From Pontixanthobacter rizhaonensis (GTDB lineage Bacteria; Pseudomonadota; Alphaproteobacteria; Sphingomonadales; Sphingomonadaceae): DNA of 64,000 nucleotides. The stretch is from contig NZ_JABCRE010000002.1 in the NCBI RefSeq assembly GCF_012972675.1, positions 237,001 to 301,000 of the forward strand. The letters are read 5' to 3'. The notes beneath the pieces are model-generated. The model saw nothing but the letters and a program-made list of their open reading frames with translations. It searched no databases and had not been told where the DNA came from. Both the position numbers and the translations under genes were made by a program. Positions 52,188 to 60,839 of this stretch are shown here, piece after piece (positions within the stretch are counted from its first letter, which is position 1; the number at the start of each line of letters is the position of its first letter).

Positions 52188-54263
52188 TCAAAAGTTGCCA
52201 GAGACACTGAACCGGAAAATTGGGCCGATCCTCAAATTGCGGTCCTCGATAAAGGCGATCTGTTCATCAGTCCGGGGCCCGTTGAATACGGTACGGATGG
52301 TCCGTTCCCGTCCGCCAAACAGATTGGCATAGGTCGCGCGCACGGTCAGGCCGAACACATCCTTATGTTCAACAAAAATATTGGCGAATGTTGGTCCTTC
52401 AAAGTCGAGGTTTGTCTCTGAAATACGGAATGAAGGTTGCCTGTGTTCGTAATTCAGGCCCGCACCGTAAGCGAAGTTGGTTCCGGGCACGTCATGGCGG
52501 TAGTCGATCTCGATATCCACGTCACCGGCATTGGAGAAAGCACGGTTTTCGCCGGTTAGCTGATCGCGTACACTGCTGAGAAACAGGTCTACTTCCCAAT
52601 CCAGTTGGCCACCTGAAATACCCAAACTGTCTAGCTGAACAGTGGTGTTCCAGCTGATTTCGGTACTGCGCGCGCTGGGAACATTACCGCGCGCTTCGCC
52701 GCCAGCGATCAGCGGTATCAAATCGATATAATCTTCGATCCAGCGCTGCTGCAAGGTGAGCGTCGTTGAGCCGATTTCACCAAGCACTTTGTTAATTTCG
52801 ACATCGACGCCCCAGCTTTGTTGGGGCACAAGTTGATTGTTGCCAGCGTTCTGGTTGTTATCACCCAAAGAGACATTGGCCAAGAAATCTCCGAATGACA
52901 GCTGCCCCACCTCGCGCAATAGTTCTACCGAGATGTCCAGCCCGGTTTGCGGGCGCCATGCCAATGAAAGATTGCCTTTGGGGCGCTGAAATGTCCGGGT
53001 ATTGGCCGCTGAACCGGTTTGTTTCAGCTGCGAATATTCACCGCCAGCCGCGGCTTGCAACGCCAATTTCGGGGTGAGTTGGCGGCTATAGGCCAGGATG
53101 AATTCGTACCGGTCTTCGGTTACCCCGCCACTGCCTTCCGGAAAATCAATTTCGGTAAAGTTGCCATCAGGGGCTAGTTCGAACAGCTCGGAGACCCGTT
53201 CCAGCCGGTTAAAGGCGGCTTCACCGGATAATTGCCAGTCACCGCCGAGCATCGGCCAGCTATATTCAAATCGGCCGATCCGTTCACCGTCGCCGCCGCT
53301 ACGCACAAAACGGTCGCCAGTGGCCGTTCCGCTGCTGGCCACGGTGTCGATGATGACGCTGTCTGACAGCTCTTCATCATAGGCGTCCAAGGCGATCAAC
53401 TTTAGCGCGCCAGGGCCAAGGGGGAAGGTGATGTCACCGCTAATCTCGTATTCCGGCGTACCGCCACTGCGCAAATCATCGCGCAGGACCAGCCCGGTCC
53501 CGGTTATATCGCGCGTTTCCGCCACTAACCGGGAAAAATAGGATCGTGCATAGTTGAGATTGAGATTGGCAGTAACGTCGCCGCCGAAATCATAACCAAA
53601 CGCCCCGCTAATTCGCGGAACGTCGAATGCGCCAGTGAAAACGGCTTGAGTGTCTTCAATAACCGCCCCAGCTGCATCGGTAAAAACAATCGGTCCGGTC
53701 GCTCCGAAGCGGTTGTTGTTGTTCTCTATCGCGACGGTGAAATCGAGTTCACCCAGGCTGCCGGATACAGAAATCTCTCCGCCATACCATTCCGGATCAA
53801 CTTCCGTAGTGCGGACCGCGCCCTCCCATCGGAATTGTCCGGTTATGCCGCCTTGTTCAATAATGATATTGGCGACTTGACCCGTAAGCCCTGGAATATC
53901 CAAAGTCGTACCGTCGACAATTTCGATCCGAACAACATTGCTGGCAGGAATACGGCCCAGTTGATCGCGCGCGCTGTCCGATTTGCTGGTTAGCCTATCA
54001 CCATTGATCAGAACGTTTTCATCTGCCTGACCCAGTCCGCGGCCACCATCGCCGCCGCCTTGCAAATTAAAGCCGGGAATTTGGCGCACCATATCGAGTG
54101 CATTTCGCGGGGCAAAACGTTCAAAATAGGATGGTTCGTAGACGTTTTCAGGCGCGAATTCAGTGGCGGTATCGCTGGCTGGTTCTGCTTCTTGTGCAGC
54201 CGCCGGAGTAGACAATGCCAGCGCGAGGCCGCTTGTGCAGTAAAAAAGCAGATGCTGTTTCAA
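52188..54263 (-). CDS. TonB-dependent receptor-like outer-membrane protein
   Basis: A 691-residue protein with a signal peptide (about 1-23, ending PAAAQ), a plug domain (ALDMVRQIPGFNLQGG, GRGLGQADENVLINGDRL and VVRIEIVDGTTLDIPGLTGQVANI) and a beta barrel that ends in Phe (FRFSVSGNF). The plug lacks an obvious TonB box. The barrel is shorter than average for the family and has no ligand-specific motif I can read. It is divergent from clpP with about 237 bases between. Confidence 0.88.
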   Translation of the reverse strand: MKQHLLFYCTSGLALALSTPAAAQEAEPASDTATEFAPENVYEPSYFERFAPRNALDMVRQIPGFNLQGGGDGGRGLGQADENVLINGDRLTSKSDSARDQLGRIPASNVVRIEIVDGTTLDIPGLTGQVANIIIEQGGITGQFRWEGAVRTTEVDPEWYGGEISVSGSLGELDFTVAIENNNNRFGATGPIVFTDAAGAVIEDTQAVFTGAFDVPRISGAFGYDFGGDVTANLNLNYARSYFSRLVAETRDITGTGLVLRDDLRSGGTPEYEISGDITFPLGPGALKLIALDAYDEELSDSVIIDTVASSGTATGDRFVRSGGDGERIGRFEYSWPMLGGDWQLSGEAAFNRLERVSELFELAPDGNFTEIDFPEGSGGVTEDRYEFILAYSRQLTPKLALQAAAGGEYSQLKQTGSAANTRTFQRPKGNLSLAWRPQTGLDISVELLREVGQLSFGDFLANVSLGDNNQNAGNNQLVPQQSWGVDVEINKVLGEIGSTTLTLQQRWIEDYIDLIPLIAGGEARGNVPSARSTEISWNTTVQLDSLGISGGQLDWEVDLFLSSVRDQLTGENRAFSNAGDVDIEIDYRHDVPGTNFAYGAGLNYEHRQPSFRISETNLDFEGPTFANIFVEHKDVFGLTVRATYANLFGGRERTIRTVFNGPRTDEQIAFIEDRNLRIGPIFRFSVSGNF

Positions 54264-54500
54264 TGTAATCCCTCGTCAAGCAGAGCTGCTTTGTGAAAGT
54301 CTGGTGAAACTATCTTGCGCAAAGGAATAGGGGCTATCGACCGGATGAACAGTGGGAGCGACGAATGGCAAGCGCAGCAAATGCGCATGGCGGATCGGGC
54401 TGATAAGGCGGCTTTCAACACCCGCCAGGGTTAACGCACTTGAACATCGGCGGTGTAGTCGCGACATAGGTCATCGAAACAGATGATTTGAAGGAACCCC
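54264..54500. promoter_or_regulatory. Divergent region between TonB receptor and clpP
   Basis: This 237-base stretch has a CTTGAA at 54439-54444, 56 bases before the clpP ATG, which recalls heat-shock -35 elements, but no convincing partner follows at the right distance. A short open frame of 29 codons (ATG 54345 to TAA 54434) lacks a good ribosome site. An AGGAA site at 54493-54497 belongs to clpP. Confidence 0.25.
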
Positions 54501-55214
54501 ATGATCGATCTTTCCGCGCAACTTGGCGATACTTATGGCTCTCAGGGCCAGTTTACCCGTGATCCATTGACCGGCGCCCTGGTGCCGACAGTCGTAGAGC
54601 AAACCAGCCGAGGCGAGCGTGCTTTTGATATTTTCAGCCGGTTGCTGCGCGAACGGATCGTGTTCGTGACTGGTCAGGTTGAAGACGGCATGGCATCGCT
54701 GATCACGGCTCAGCTGCTGTATCTGGAAAGTGAAAATCCTTCCAAGCCGATTTCGATGTATATCAATTCGCCCGGCGGTGTTGTGACAGCGGGCATGGCG
54801 ATCCATGACACTATGCAATATATCAAACCGCGCGTTTCGACCGTGTGTATGGGGCAAGCTGCTTCAATGGGCAGCTTCCTGCTCGCAGCCGGTGAACCGG
54901 GTATGCGTGTGGCATTGCCCAATGCACGGATCATGATCCACCAGCCTTCGGGTGGTGCACGCGGTATGGCATCTGATATCGAAATTCAGGCGCGCGAAAT
55001 TCTGCGGATCAAAGCGCGGATGAACGATCTTTATGTGAAATATACCGGTCAGACGCTCAAGAAAATTGAAGCTGCAATGGACCGTGACACCTTCTTGGAA
55101 GCCGAAGAGGCGATGAAATTCGGCCTCGTCGACAAAGTGTTTGAGACACGCCCGGAGGGTGAAGAGCCCGGCACGGATTCAGATGACAAAGGTGCCGGCG
55201 GCGCACCAGAGTAA
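54501..55214 (+). CDS. clpP: ATP-dependent Clp protease proteolytic subunit
   Basis: ClpP forms the barrel protease that works with ClpX and ClpA. The 237-residue protein shows the [15 protein letters not shown] and [15 protein letters not shown] segments, the nucleophile in [14 protein letters not shown] and the catalytic His in [13 protein letters not shown]. It is longer than the usual 195-215 because of a C-terminal acidic and Gly-rich tail (about 210-237). clpX lies 204 bases downstream on the same strand. Confidence 0.97.
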   Translation: MIDLSAQLGDTYGSQGQFTRDPLTGALVPTVVEQTSRGERAFDIFSRLLRERIVFVTGQVEDGMASLITAQLLYLESENPSKPISMYINSPGGVVTAGMAIHDTMQYIKPRVSTVCMGQAASMGSFLLAAGEPGMRVALPNARIMIHQPSGGARGMASDIEIQAREILRIKARMNDLYVKYTGQTLKKIEAAMDRDTFLEAEEAMKFGLVDKVFETRPEGEEPGTDSDDKGAGGAPE

Positions 55215-55226
55215 GCCGAAAATTCC

Positions 55227-55269
55227 GTCCCGCATGGGTAATACACCACAGTATGTGTCTGTGCGGGAC
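55227..55269 (+). other. Hairpin between clpP and clpX
   Basis: GTCCCGCA (55227-55234) and TGCGGGAC (55262-55269) form a perfect 8-bp stem around a 27-base loop that holds a smaller ACAC/GTGT stem. It has no T-run, so it is not a standard terminator. It could pause transcription or process a clpP-clpX transcript. A second small stem, ATGCC/GGCAT, lies 20 bases before the clpX start. The rest of the 204-base gap shows no gene. Confidence 0.35.
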
Positions 55270-55418
55270 GTTAACTGTAGCATTTCAGCAACCTTGTCGC
55301 TTCAGCGCTCCGTAAGGGGCTTCTGCTAGATACTGCTGGTTGATTATCAAATATCCGGCTTTAGAGTCGGACGAATCCCCAATGCCATTTGCAGGCATGG
55401 GAATCGGGAATACGGGAT

Positions 55419-56678
55419 ATGACGAAATTGAGCGGAACCGACTCCAAGTCTACGCTATATTGTAGTTTCTGCGGGAAATCGCAGCACGAAGTGCGCAAGC
55501 TCATTGCTGGCCCGACCGTGTTCATCTGCGATGAGTGCGTGGAACTATGTAACGATATCATCCGTGAAGAGACCAAAGCGGGTCTGACGGGCCGCAAAGA
55601 AGGCGAAGTCCCGTCGCCGATGGATATCTTCACCACGCTGAATGATTACGTGATTGGTCAAGACCGCGCCAAGCGTGTTCTGTCTGTGGCGGTTCACAAC
55701 CACTACAAACGCCTGAAACATGGCGGCAAAGCAGGCGAAGTTGAGCTTGCCAAATCCAACATTCTGCTGGTCGGCCCGACCGGCTGCGGTAAGACACTGC
55801 TTGCCCAAACATTGGCACGCACATTCGACGTGCCATTCACTATGGCCGATGCGACGACGCTTACCGAAGCCGGTTATGTTGGCGAAGATGTCGAGAATAT
55901 CATTCTCAAACTGCTGCAGGCGAGCGACTACAATGTCGACAAGGCGCAGCACGGCATCGTTTATATTGATGAAATTGATAAGATTACCCGCAAGGCGGAA
56001 AACCCCAGCATCACCCGTGATGTATCGGGCGAGGGCGTTCAGCAGGCTCTGCTGAAACTGATGGAAGGCACTACTGCCTCCGTTCCTCCGCAGGGCGGGC
56101 GCAAACATCCGCAGCAGGAATTCCTGCAAGTGGATACAACCAACATCCTGTTTATTTGCGGCGGCGCGTTTGCTGGCCTTGAAAAAGTGATCGCTGACCG
56201 GTTGCAGAAACGCAGCATCGGTTTCGGCGCGCATGTTGCCGATCCGGACAAGCGCAAAGTCGGCGAATTGCTCGAAAAATGTGAGCCGGAAGATCTGCTG
56301 AAATTCGGCCTGATCCCTGAATTTGTTGGCCGTTTGCCCGTTATCGCCACCCTGCGCGATTTGGATATTGATGCGCTCGTGGAAATTCTCAGCCTGCCCA
56401 AAAACGCTTTGGCAAAACAATATGCCAAGCTGTTTGAGCTGGAAGATGTCGCGCTGACATTCAACGATGATGCACTGGTTGCGATTGCTGAGAAAGCAAT
56501 CGAACGCAAAACCGGCGCGCGCGGCCTTCGCTCCATTGTTGAAGGCATCTTGCTCGATACGATGTTCGATCTGCCCGATATGGACGGGGTGACCGAAATC
56601 GTGATCGACAAGGATGTGGTAGCAGGCAACAAAGACCCGATCCGTGTTGTTGGCGGTGAGAAGGAAGAAGCTGCCTAA
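55419..56678 (+). CDS. clpX: ATP-dependent Clp protease ATPase subunit ClpX
   Basis: ClpX unfolds substrates for ClpP. The 419-residue protein has the N-terminal zinc-binding domain (CSFCGK and CDECVELC), the Walker A GPTGCGKT, Walker [11 protein letters not shown], the sensor region and the ClpP-docking IGF loop in [11 protein letters not shown] use ATG 55419 ([10 protein letters not shown]), because the ten codons upstream lack a ribosome site of their own. In alphaproteobacteria ClpXP also degrades CtrA, linking to chpT in this window. Confidence 0.97.
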   Translation: MTKLSGTDSKSTLYCSFCGKSQHEVRKLIAGPTVFICDECVELCNDIIREETKAGLTGRKEGEVPSPMDIFTTLNDYVIGQDRAKRVLSVAVHNHYKRLKHGGKAGEVELAKSNILLVGPTGCGKTLLAQTLARTFDVPFTMADATTLTEAGYVGEDVENIILKLLQASDYNVDKAQHGIVYIDEIDKITRKAENPSITRDVSGEGVQQALLKLMEGTTASVPPQGGRKHPQQEFLQVDTTNILFICGGAFAGLEKVIADRLQKRSIGFGAHVADPDKRKVGELLEKCEPEDLLKFGLIPEFVGRLPVIATLRDLDIDALVEILSLPKNALAKQYAKLFELEDVALTFNDDALVAIAEKAIERKTGARGLRSIVEGILLDTMFDLPDMDGVTEIVIDKDVVAGNKDPIRVVGGEKEEAA

Positions 56679-56680
56679 TT

Positions 56681-57028
56681 ATGTCGGAGGAATGGTTGCC
56701 GCTCATTCTGTGCGCGCCATTCGTCCTATTGATTATGGCATCGGGGCTGTGGGCCAACCGGCGATTTAGACGATTTAAGCGTTTGCCCGGGCATTTCGAT
56801 ATCACTGGCAAGGCGACTTATCTCGCGCCGCGCAGCCTGATCATTTGGTATATTCCCATTGTTCTGTCGACGGTGCTGATAGCCATTGCCTTGGCCGGCG
56901 TGCTGGTCCCCAGCGAGTTACAGAACGGTGATGCCGTCACCGGGGTTGTGCTCGGCGGTGTTTGCATATTGGGCGCTCAAATGCTCATTCTTTGGCTAAC
57001 GGAGCGTTGGGCTTCCCGGCAAAATTAA
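56681..57028 (+). CDS. Small membrane protein, 115 aa
   Basis: The product is not recognised. It starts 2 bases after the clpX stop and probably shares its transcript. It has three hydrophobic segments (about 6-24, 53-76 and 84-105) with an RRFRRFKRLPGHFD cytoplasmic loop and a basic tail. The layout suggests a three-helix inner-membrane protein with no visible catalytic motif. Confidence 0.6.
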   Translation: MSEEWLPLILCAPFVLLIMASGLWANRRFRRFKRLPGHFDITGKATYLAPRSLIIWYIPIVLSTVLIAIALAGVLVPSELQNGDAVTGVVLGGVCILGAQMLILWLTERWASRQN

Positions 57029-57065
57029 ACCCCGCCCGGCGGATTCTCACCTGCCAGACGGGGTT
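57028..57065 (-). terminator. Terminator of the fasciclin gene
   Basis: AACCCCG (57028-57034) and CGGGGTT (57059-57065) pair over 7 bp, with inner GGCGG/CC-GCC pairing. On the minus strand TTAATTTT follows the stem, which suits the fasciclin gene. It also covers the end of the clpX-linked small gene from the other side. Confidence 0.55.
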
Positions 57066-57115
57066 CGTATCTACGCTGCGTGTGGGGGTGGGTGCAGCGC
57101 AGGAATGTTGTGTGA

Positions 57116-57682
57116 TCAGCCTGGCAAGAATACGCCGTCTGTCACGTGGATCACGCCATTTGATGTGGTAACGTCGGCTTGCACAACGGTGCTGGTACGG
57201 CCAGCTGCATCGGTGATCACAACCGAACCGTCGTCAATCATAGCAGTGAGCGTGCCGCCAGACAGTGTTGTGATTGTGGCGCTGCCGTCACCGGCTTCGA
57301 TCAAATCAATCAGATCACCAGCGGTGACTGTGCCTGCAACCGCATGATACGTTAAAATACCAGTGAGTGTGCCTTTATTCTCTGGCTTTACCAAGGTTGC
57401 GACAGTGCCATCTGGCAGTTCACCGAATGCATCATCGGTTGGCGCAAAGATTGTGAAAGGGCCTGGTCCTGAAAGTGTTTCTACCAAACCAGCGGCTTTT
57501 ACAGCAGCGACCAGCGTATTGTGCACGCCTGTGCTCATTGCTGTTTCCACAATATTCGGTGCAGCTTTTGCGGGTTTCGCACCATGATGATGCGCAGCGG
57601 CAGGTACAGCCATCATTACGCCGCCCGAAACAGCAAATGTTGCGGCCAAGGCGACAGCTTTGAATGAATTGAATTTAGACAT
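57116..57682 (-). CDS. Secreted fasciclin-domain protein
   Basis: A 188-residue protein with a signal peptide (about 1-30, [22 protein letters not shown]) and one fasciclin (FAS1) domain. The FAS1 boxes are [34 protein letters not shown] (H1 region) and [13 protein letters not shown] with the closing [12 protein letters not shown] (H2). A His-rich stretch [13 protein letters not shown] follows the signal peptide. FAS1 proteins take part in surface adhesion. It lies 81 bases after the anti-sigma gene, in the same direction. The start at 57682 is chosen because the signal peptide begins there. Confidence 0.9.
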   Translation of the reverse strand: [188 protein letters not shown]

Positions 57683-57763
57683 TAAATACTCCTCTAAACA
57701 ACAAGCCCCGTCCTGCCTGATGTAAGAGATACGCTTGAGCCTGCGATTTGGACGCAAACTTTT
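57683..57763 (-). promoter_or_regulatory. Possible ECF-type promoter before the fasciclin gene
   Basis: On the minus strand this gap reads a TGCGTCC element and, about 15 bases later, CGTATC, the kind of -35/-10 pair seen at ECF-sigma promoters. A GAGGAG ribosome site precedes the ATG. The spacing and consensus for this particular sigma factor are unknown. Confidence 0.3.
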
Positions 57764-58492
57764 CTAAATTTGTACAAAAGTACCTTGTGCGACGACTGGT
57801 CCGGCGTCTTGACCCTTGGGTGCGCCGCCTAGCGGTTCGCGAGTTAGTACCATCTGGGCGCCGTCGTTTATATGGCGTGTGAGTGCGGCATCGACAGCCA
57901 CGCGCCGCTGTTCGCCCGGCACTACAACGCCAAGCGATTTCGCGCCATCATCAGGCGTTACCAGCCACAACTCATGGTCATGCACGCCGTCGGCGGTTAA
58001 CCCGCTGGCAGAGACCAGCATTTCGGAACGTTCAGGCAAATAGGTAACGGCCAAACGCAAGGGAGTGTCCGCAATGGGGATATTGGCCATAAGCGGGGCA
58101 GTGGGCTCCGCTGGTGCAGGTTTCGTCCCGGGAAAAGCAAAGAATGCCAGTGCGACCGCTGCTGCTGCGGATAGTACGCTGGCAATTTGCCACCGGCGTA
58201 CCCTTCTTTGGAGCGCAACAACATTGGCAGATGCGGCGGAGCGGGCAGGGCGCGCCAACTCTGCCTCTATCCGCGCCCACACTGCCGGCGGCGGAACTGT
58301 GCCTGATGCGCCGTCATATAAAGGTGCGAGCTTTTCCTCCCAATCGGCAACGGCCGCAGCAAAAGCGGGATCGCTGGCCATCAGACCGCGCGCGGTGATC
58401 AATTCTTCCCCTTCAAGCAAGCGCAATGCGTGCTCTGCCGCGAGGCGGTCTTTATCGGTCATTTCTGGTGAAGTTGGGTTTGAATCTGTCAT
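57764..58492 (-). CDS. RskA-like anti-sigma factor
   Basis: A 242-residue membrane protein. The N-terminal cytoplasmic part (about 1-85) has the anti-sigma domain pattern AAEHALRLLEGEEL and DWEEKLAPLYDG. A membrane helix spans about 103-121 (ASVLSAAAAVALAFFAF). The extracytoplasmic C-terminal part is an RskA-type domain (LRLAVTYLPERSEMLVSASGL, HELWLVTP). Its ATG overlaps the sigma gene stop (ATGA), the standard coupling for a sigma/anti-sigma pair. There is no zinc-finger HxxxCxxC motif. Confidence 0.88.
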   Translation of the reverse strand: MTDSNPTSPEMTDKDRLAAEHALRLLEGEELITARGLMASDPAFAAAVADWEEKLAPLYDGASGTVPPPAVWARIEAELARPARSAASANVVALQRRVRRWQIASVLSAAAAVALAFFAFPGTKPAPAEPTAPLMANIPIADTPLRLAVTYLPERSEMLVSASGLTADGVHDHELWLVTPDDGAKSLGVVVPGEQRRVAVDAALTRHINDGAQMVLTREPLGGAPKGQDAGPVVAQGTFVQI

Positions 58493-59049
58493 GCCTCCAA
58501 ACACCTTTTGAGTTTGGCGAGTCCTCTACGGACCCAGCTCTTCATGGTGCCGAGCGGCACACCCTGCGTTTCGGCCAGTTCTGCATATGTCGCGCCGTGG
58601 AAAAAGGCGGTGCGGATGGCATCGCGTTGCCGTTCTTCCAGCGTTTCGATGCAATGATGCACTTGGGCATTGCTTTGCTGAACCTCCAGCTGTTCGTCGG
58701 CCAGCGGTGTTTCATCGCTGATTTCCATTGCCTCATCCACGGGCACCGCGCCGCTTTGGACTTTGCCAGATCTCAGCCGGTCAATCGCCCGATTGCGTGC
58801 AAAGGTGGCGAGCCAGCTAATCGGGCTGGCCCGTGCCGGATCATACCGGTCGGCACTGCGCCACAAACTGACATACACATCTTGCAAGGCATCCTCGGCG
58901 TCATCTCTGGTTCCTAAGATACGCAGGCAAATGCCAAATAGTTTCGCTGATGTGGCTTGATAGATGAATTCCAGCGCAGACCGATCTCCATCAGCCAGCC
59001 GGGCAATGGCTGCTTTCAGTTCCTCACGCGCTAAGTCGGCATCGCTCAT
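58489..59049 (-). CDS. ECF sigma factor (SigK-like)
   Basis: A 186-residue extracytoplasmic-function sigma factor. Region 2 (about 18-85) contains DAEDALQDVYVSLW and RYDPARASPISWLATFARNRAIDRLR, and region 4 (about 125-180) has LEERQRDAIRTAFFHGATYAELAE and VPLGTMKSWVRRGLAKLKR. I use ATG 59049 (MSDADLAR) which lies just after the mtgA stop at 59054, rather than 59085 within mtgA. The RskA-type anti-sigma gene is coupled directly after it, and a fasciclin gene follows, an order like mycobacterial SigK-RskA. Confidence 0.92.
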   Translation of the reverse strand: MSDADLAREELKAAIARLADGDRSALEFIYQATSAKLFGICLRILGTRDDAEDALQDVYVSLWRSADRYDPARASPISWLATFARNRAIDRLRSGKVQSGAVPVDEAMEISDETPLADEQLEVQQSNAQVHHCIETLEERQRDAIRTAFFHGATYAELAETQGVPLGTMKSWVRRGLAKLKRCLEA

Positions 59050-59053
59050 CGGC

Positions 59054-59722
59054 TCACTCGTAAACGCAAGAATCCAATCCGTCACGCCTTACCACACCCA
59101 TCCGTGCCGCGATGGTATTGCCATAGCGCCGGGTGAAGCCGGTGGGGTTTGCAACGGATCGTTTCTTGGGGAGGGGAAGTGCTGCTGCCATCCGTGCGGC
59201 TTCGACCTTGCTTAGCTGCGCTGCGGAATGATCAAAATAGCGCTGCGCCCCAGCCTCTGCGCCATAGGTGCCAATGCCCGTTTCCGCGACGTTCAGATAG
59301 ACTTCCATAATCCGCCGTTTGCCCCAGATCTTCTCGATCAGGAAAGTGAACCACGCCTCGAACCCCTTGCGGACGTAGCCGCCACCTTGCCATAGGAAGA
59401 CATTCTTGGCGGTTTGCTGGCTGATGGTGGAGCCACCCCGAATACGCCCGCCTTTCGCGTTGCGCTCAATCGCCTGTTCTATCGCTTCACGATCAAATCC
59501 GTCATGCGAGCAGAACTTGCCATCTTCAGCGGCGATAACGGCAGTGACCAAGTTCCGGTCTATGTTGGACAGGCTTTCCCAATCCTTGGTGATGCTGTTT
59601 TCATCCATCAACATGGTCGCTGTGACGGGTGGCGGGACGAATTTGAATAATAGCACAAAGGCCAGACTAAGGCCGATGAACCACAGGATAATTTTCGCCA
59701 GAAATTTGCCAAGCCACATCAT
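59054..59722 (-). CDS. mtgA: Monofunctional peptidoglycan glycosyltransferase
   Basis: MtgA polymerises lipid II into glycan strands. The 222-residue protein has one N-terminal membrane helix (about 10-27) and a GT51 domain: catalytic Glu E66 in AVIAAEDGKFCSHDGFD, RGGSTISQQTAKNVFLW, KIWGKRRIMEVYLNV and NVAETG. There is no transpeptidase domain. The ECF sigma gene begins 4 bases after its stop. Confidence 0.95.
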   Translation of the reverse strand: MMWLGKFLAKIILWFIGLSLAFVLLFKFVPPPVTATMLMDENSITKDWESLSNIDRNLVTAVIAAEDGKFCSHDGFDREAIEQAIERNAKGGRIRGGSTISQQTAKNVFLWQGGGYVRKGFEAWFTFLIEKIWGKRRIMEVYLNVAETGIGTYGAEAGAQRYFDHSAAQLSKVEAARMAAALPLPKKRSVANPTGFTRRYGNTIAARMGVVRRDGLDSCVYE

Positions 59723-59756
59723 CGTTCACGTGTACTTTGATTGGTGAGGCATTCCA

Positions 59757-59789
59757 ACAAAAACCCCGCCAGCATGTCTGCAAGCGGGG
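59757..59789 (-). terminator. Terminator of rpoH
   Basis: On the minus strand CCCCGC and GCGGGG pair over 6 bp (59789-59784 with 59769-59764), with a GCA/TGC inner stem, followed by five T (AAAAA at 59759-59763 on the plus strand). Confidence 0.7.
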
Positions 59790-59813
59790 CCATTGTTTCG
59801 GTAGGTGCGCTAT

Positions 59814-60716
59814 TTACCCGGCTGCTGGCGTGAACCTCTCGCCAGCGATGGTTTTCATCGCTTTTTGCAGCTTTTCAAAAGCGCGCACTTCGATTTGGCG
59901 AATGCGTTCACGGCTGACGCTGTAGACCTGTGACAGTTCTTCCAGCGTTTGCGGGCTTTCGGTCAGACGGCGTTCGGTCAGAATGTGCTTTTCGCGGTCA
60001 TTCAACCCGTTCATCGCTTCCAATAGCATGTCGTGACGCACCTCTGCCTCTTCAGCGTCGGCAACTGTCTCGTCTTGCAAAGGCCGGTCATCCACAAGCC
60101 AATCCTGCCACTGGCCGCCATCTTCTTCATCGCCGCGCATTTTGGTGTTGAGCGAGCCGTCGCCGCCCATCATCATGCGCCGGTTCATATTGATGACTTC
60201 CTGCTCCGCAACACCAAGGTTGGTGGCGATGGTTTTCACATCATCAGGATGCAGGTCGCTATCTTCGTAGGCTTCCAGTTCTTTCTTCATCCGGCGAAGG
60301 TTGAAGAACAGCTTCTTCTGAGCCGCAGTGGTACCCATTTTGACCAAGGACCAACTGCGCAGGATAAATTCCTGCATGCTCGCCTTAATCCACCACATTG
60401 CGTAGGTGGCAAGACGGAAGCCGCGCTCTGGTTCGAATTTCTTGACACCCTGCATCAGGCCAACGTTACCCTCGGAAATCAGGTCCGATACGGGTAAGCC
60501 ATAGCCGCGGTAACCCATCGCGATTTTCGCGACTAGGCGCAGGTGACTGGTCACCAATTGCGCGGCTGCCTCAGGGTCTTCATGTTCCGCATACGCTTTG
60601 GCGAGCATATATTCCTGCTCTGCCGTCAGTACCGGATATTTTTTGATTTCGGCCAAATAGCGGTTGAGGCTTTGCTCTCCGCCGAGGGCCGGGACTTTTG
60701 CTATTTCGTTACTCAC
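59814..60716 (-). CDS. rpoH: RNA polymerase heat-shock sigma factor RpoH (sigma-32)
   Basis: The 300-residue protein shows region 2 in DLISEGNVGLMQGVKKFEPE and FRLATYAMWWIKASMQEFILRSWSLVKMGTT, the RpoH-box-like AAQKKLFFNLRRMKKE between regions 2 and 3, and region 4 in LTESPQTLEELSQVYSVSRERIRQIEVRAFEKL. The RpoH box is the mark separating sigma-32 from RpoD. It would drive heat-shock genes such as clpP and clpX. It lies upstream of mtgA and ends at a terminator. Confidence 0.96.
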   Translation of the reverse strand: MSNEIAKVPALGGEQSLNRYLAEIKKYPVLTAEQEYMLAKAYAEHEDPEAAAQLVTSHLRLVAKIAMGYRGYGLPVSDLISEGNVGLMQGVKKFEPERGFRLATYAMWWIKASMQEFILRSWSLVKMGTTAAQKKLFFNLRRMKKELEAYEDSDLHPDDVKTIATNLGVAEQEVINMNRRMMMGGDGSLNTKMRGDEEDGGQWQDWLVDDRPLQDETVADAEEAEVRHDMLLEAMNGLNDREKHILTERRLTESPQTLEELSQVYSVSRERIRQIEVRAFEKLQKAMKTIAGERFTPAAG

Positions 60717-60839
60717 TCTATCCCTAACCTTTCTAGTGCCAGCCGCTTGTTCACGGACCCCTGATGGGCATCCGTAATTTCGGGCCGCGTGGTTACATAT
60801 AGACGCTCTTTTCTGCTTTTGCAGTGCGTTTCATCGATA

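Noticed and set aside
54345-54434. Open frame of 29 codons upstream of clpP (begins Met-Asn-Ser-Gly)
   Set aside because: It lacks a convincing ribosome site and any known family, and a frame this short is expected by chance.
54430-54500. Heat-shock (sigma-32) promoter of clpP at CTTGAA
   Set aside because: The -10 partner does not fit the alphaproteobacterial consensus at 17-18 bases, so it is mentioned only within the region note.
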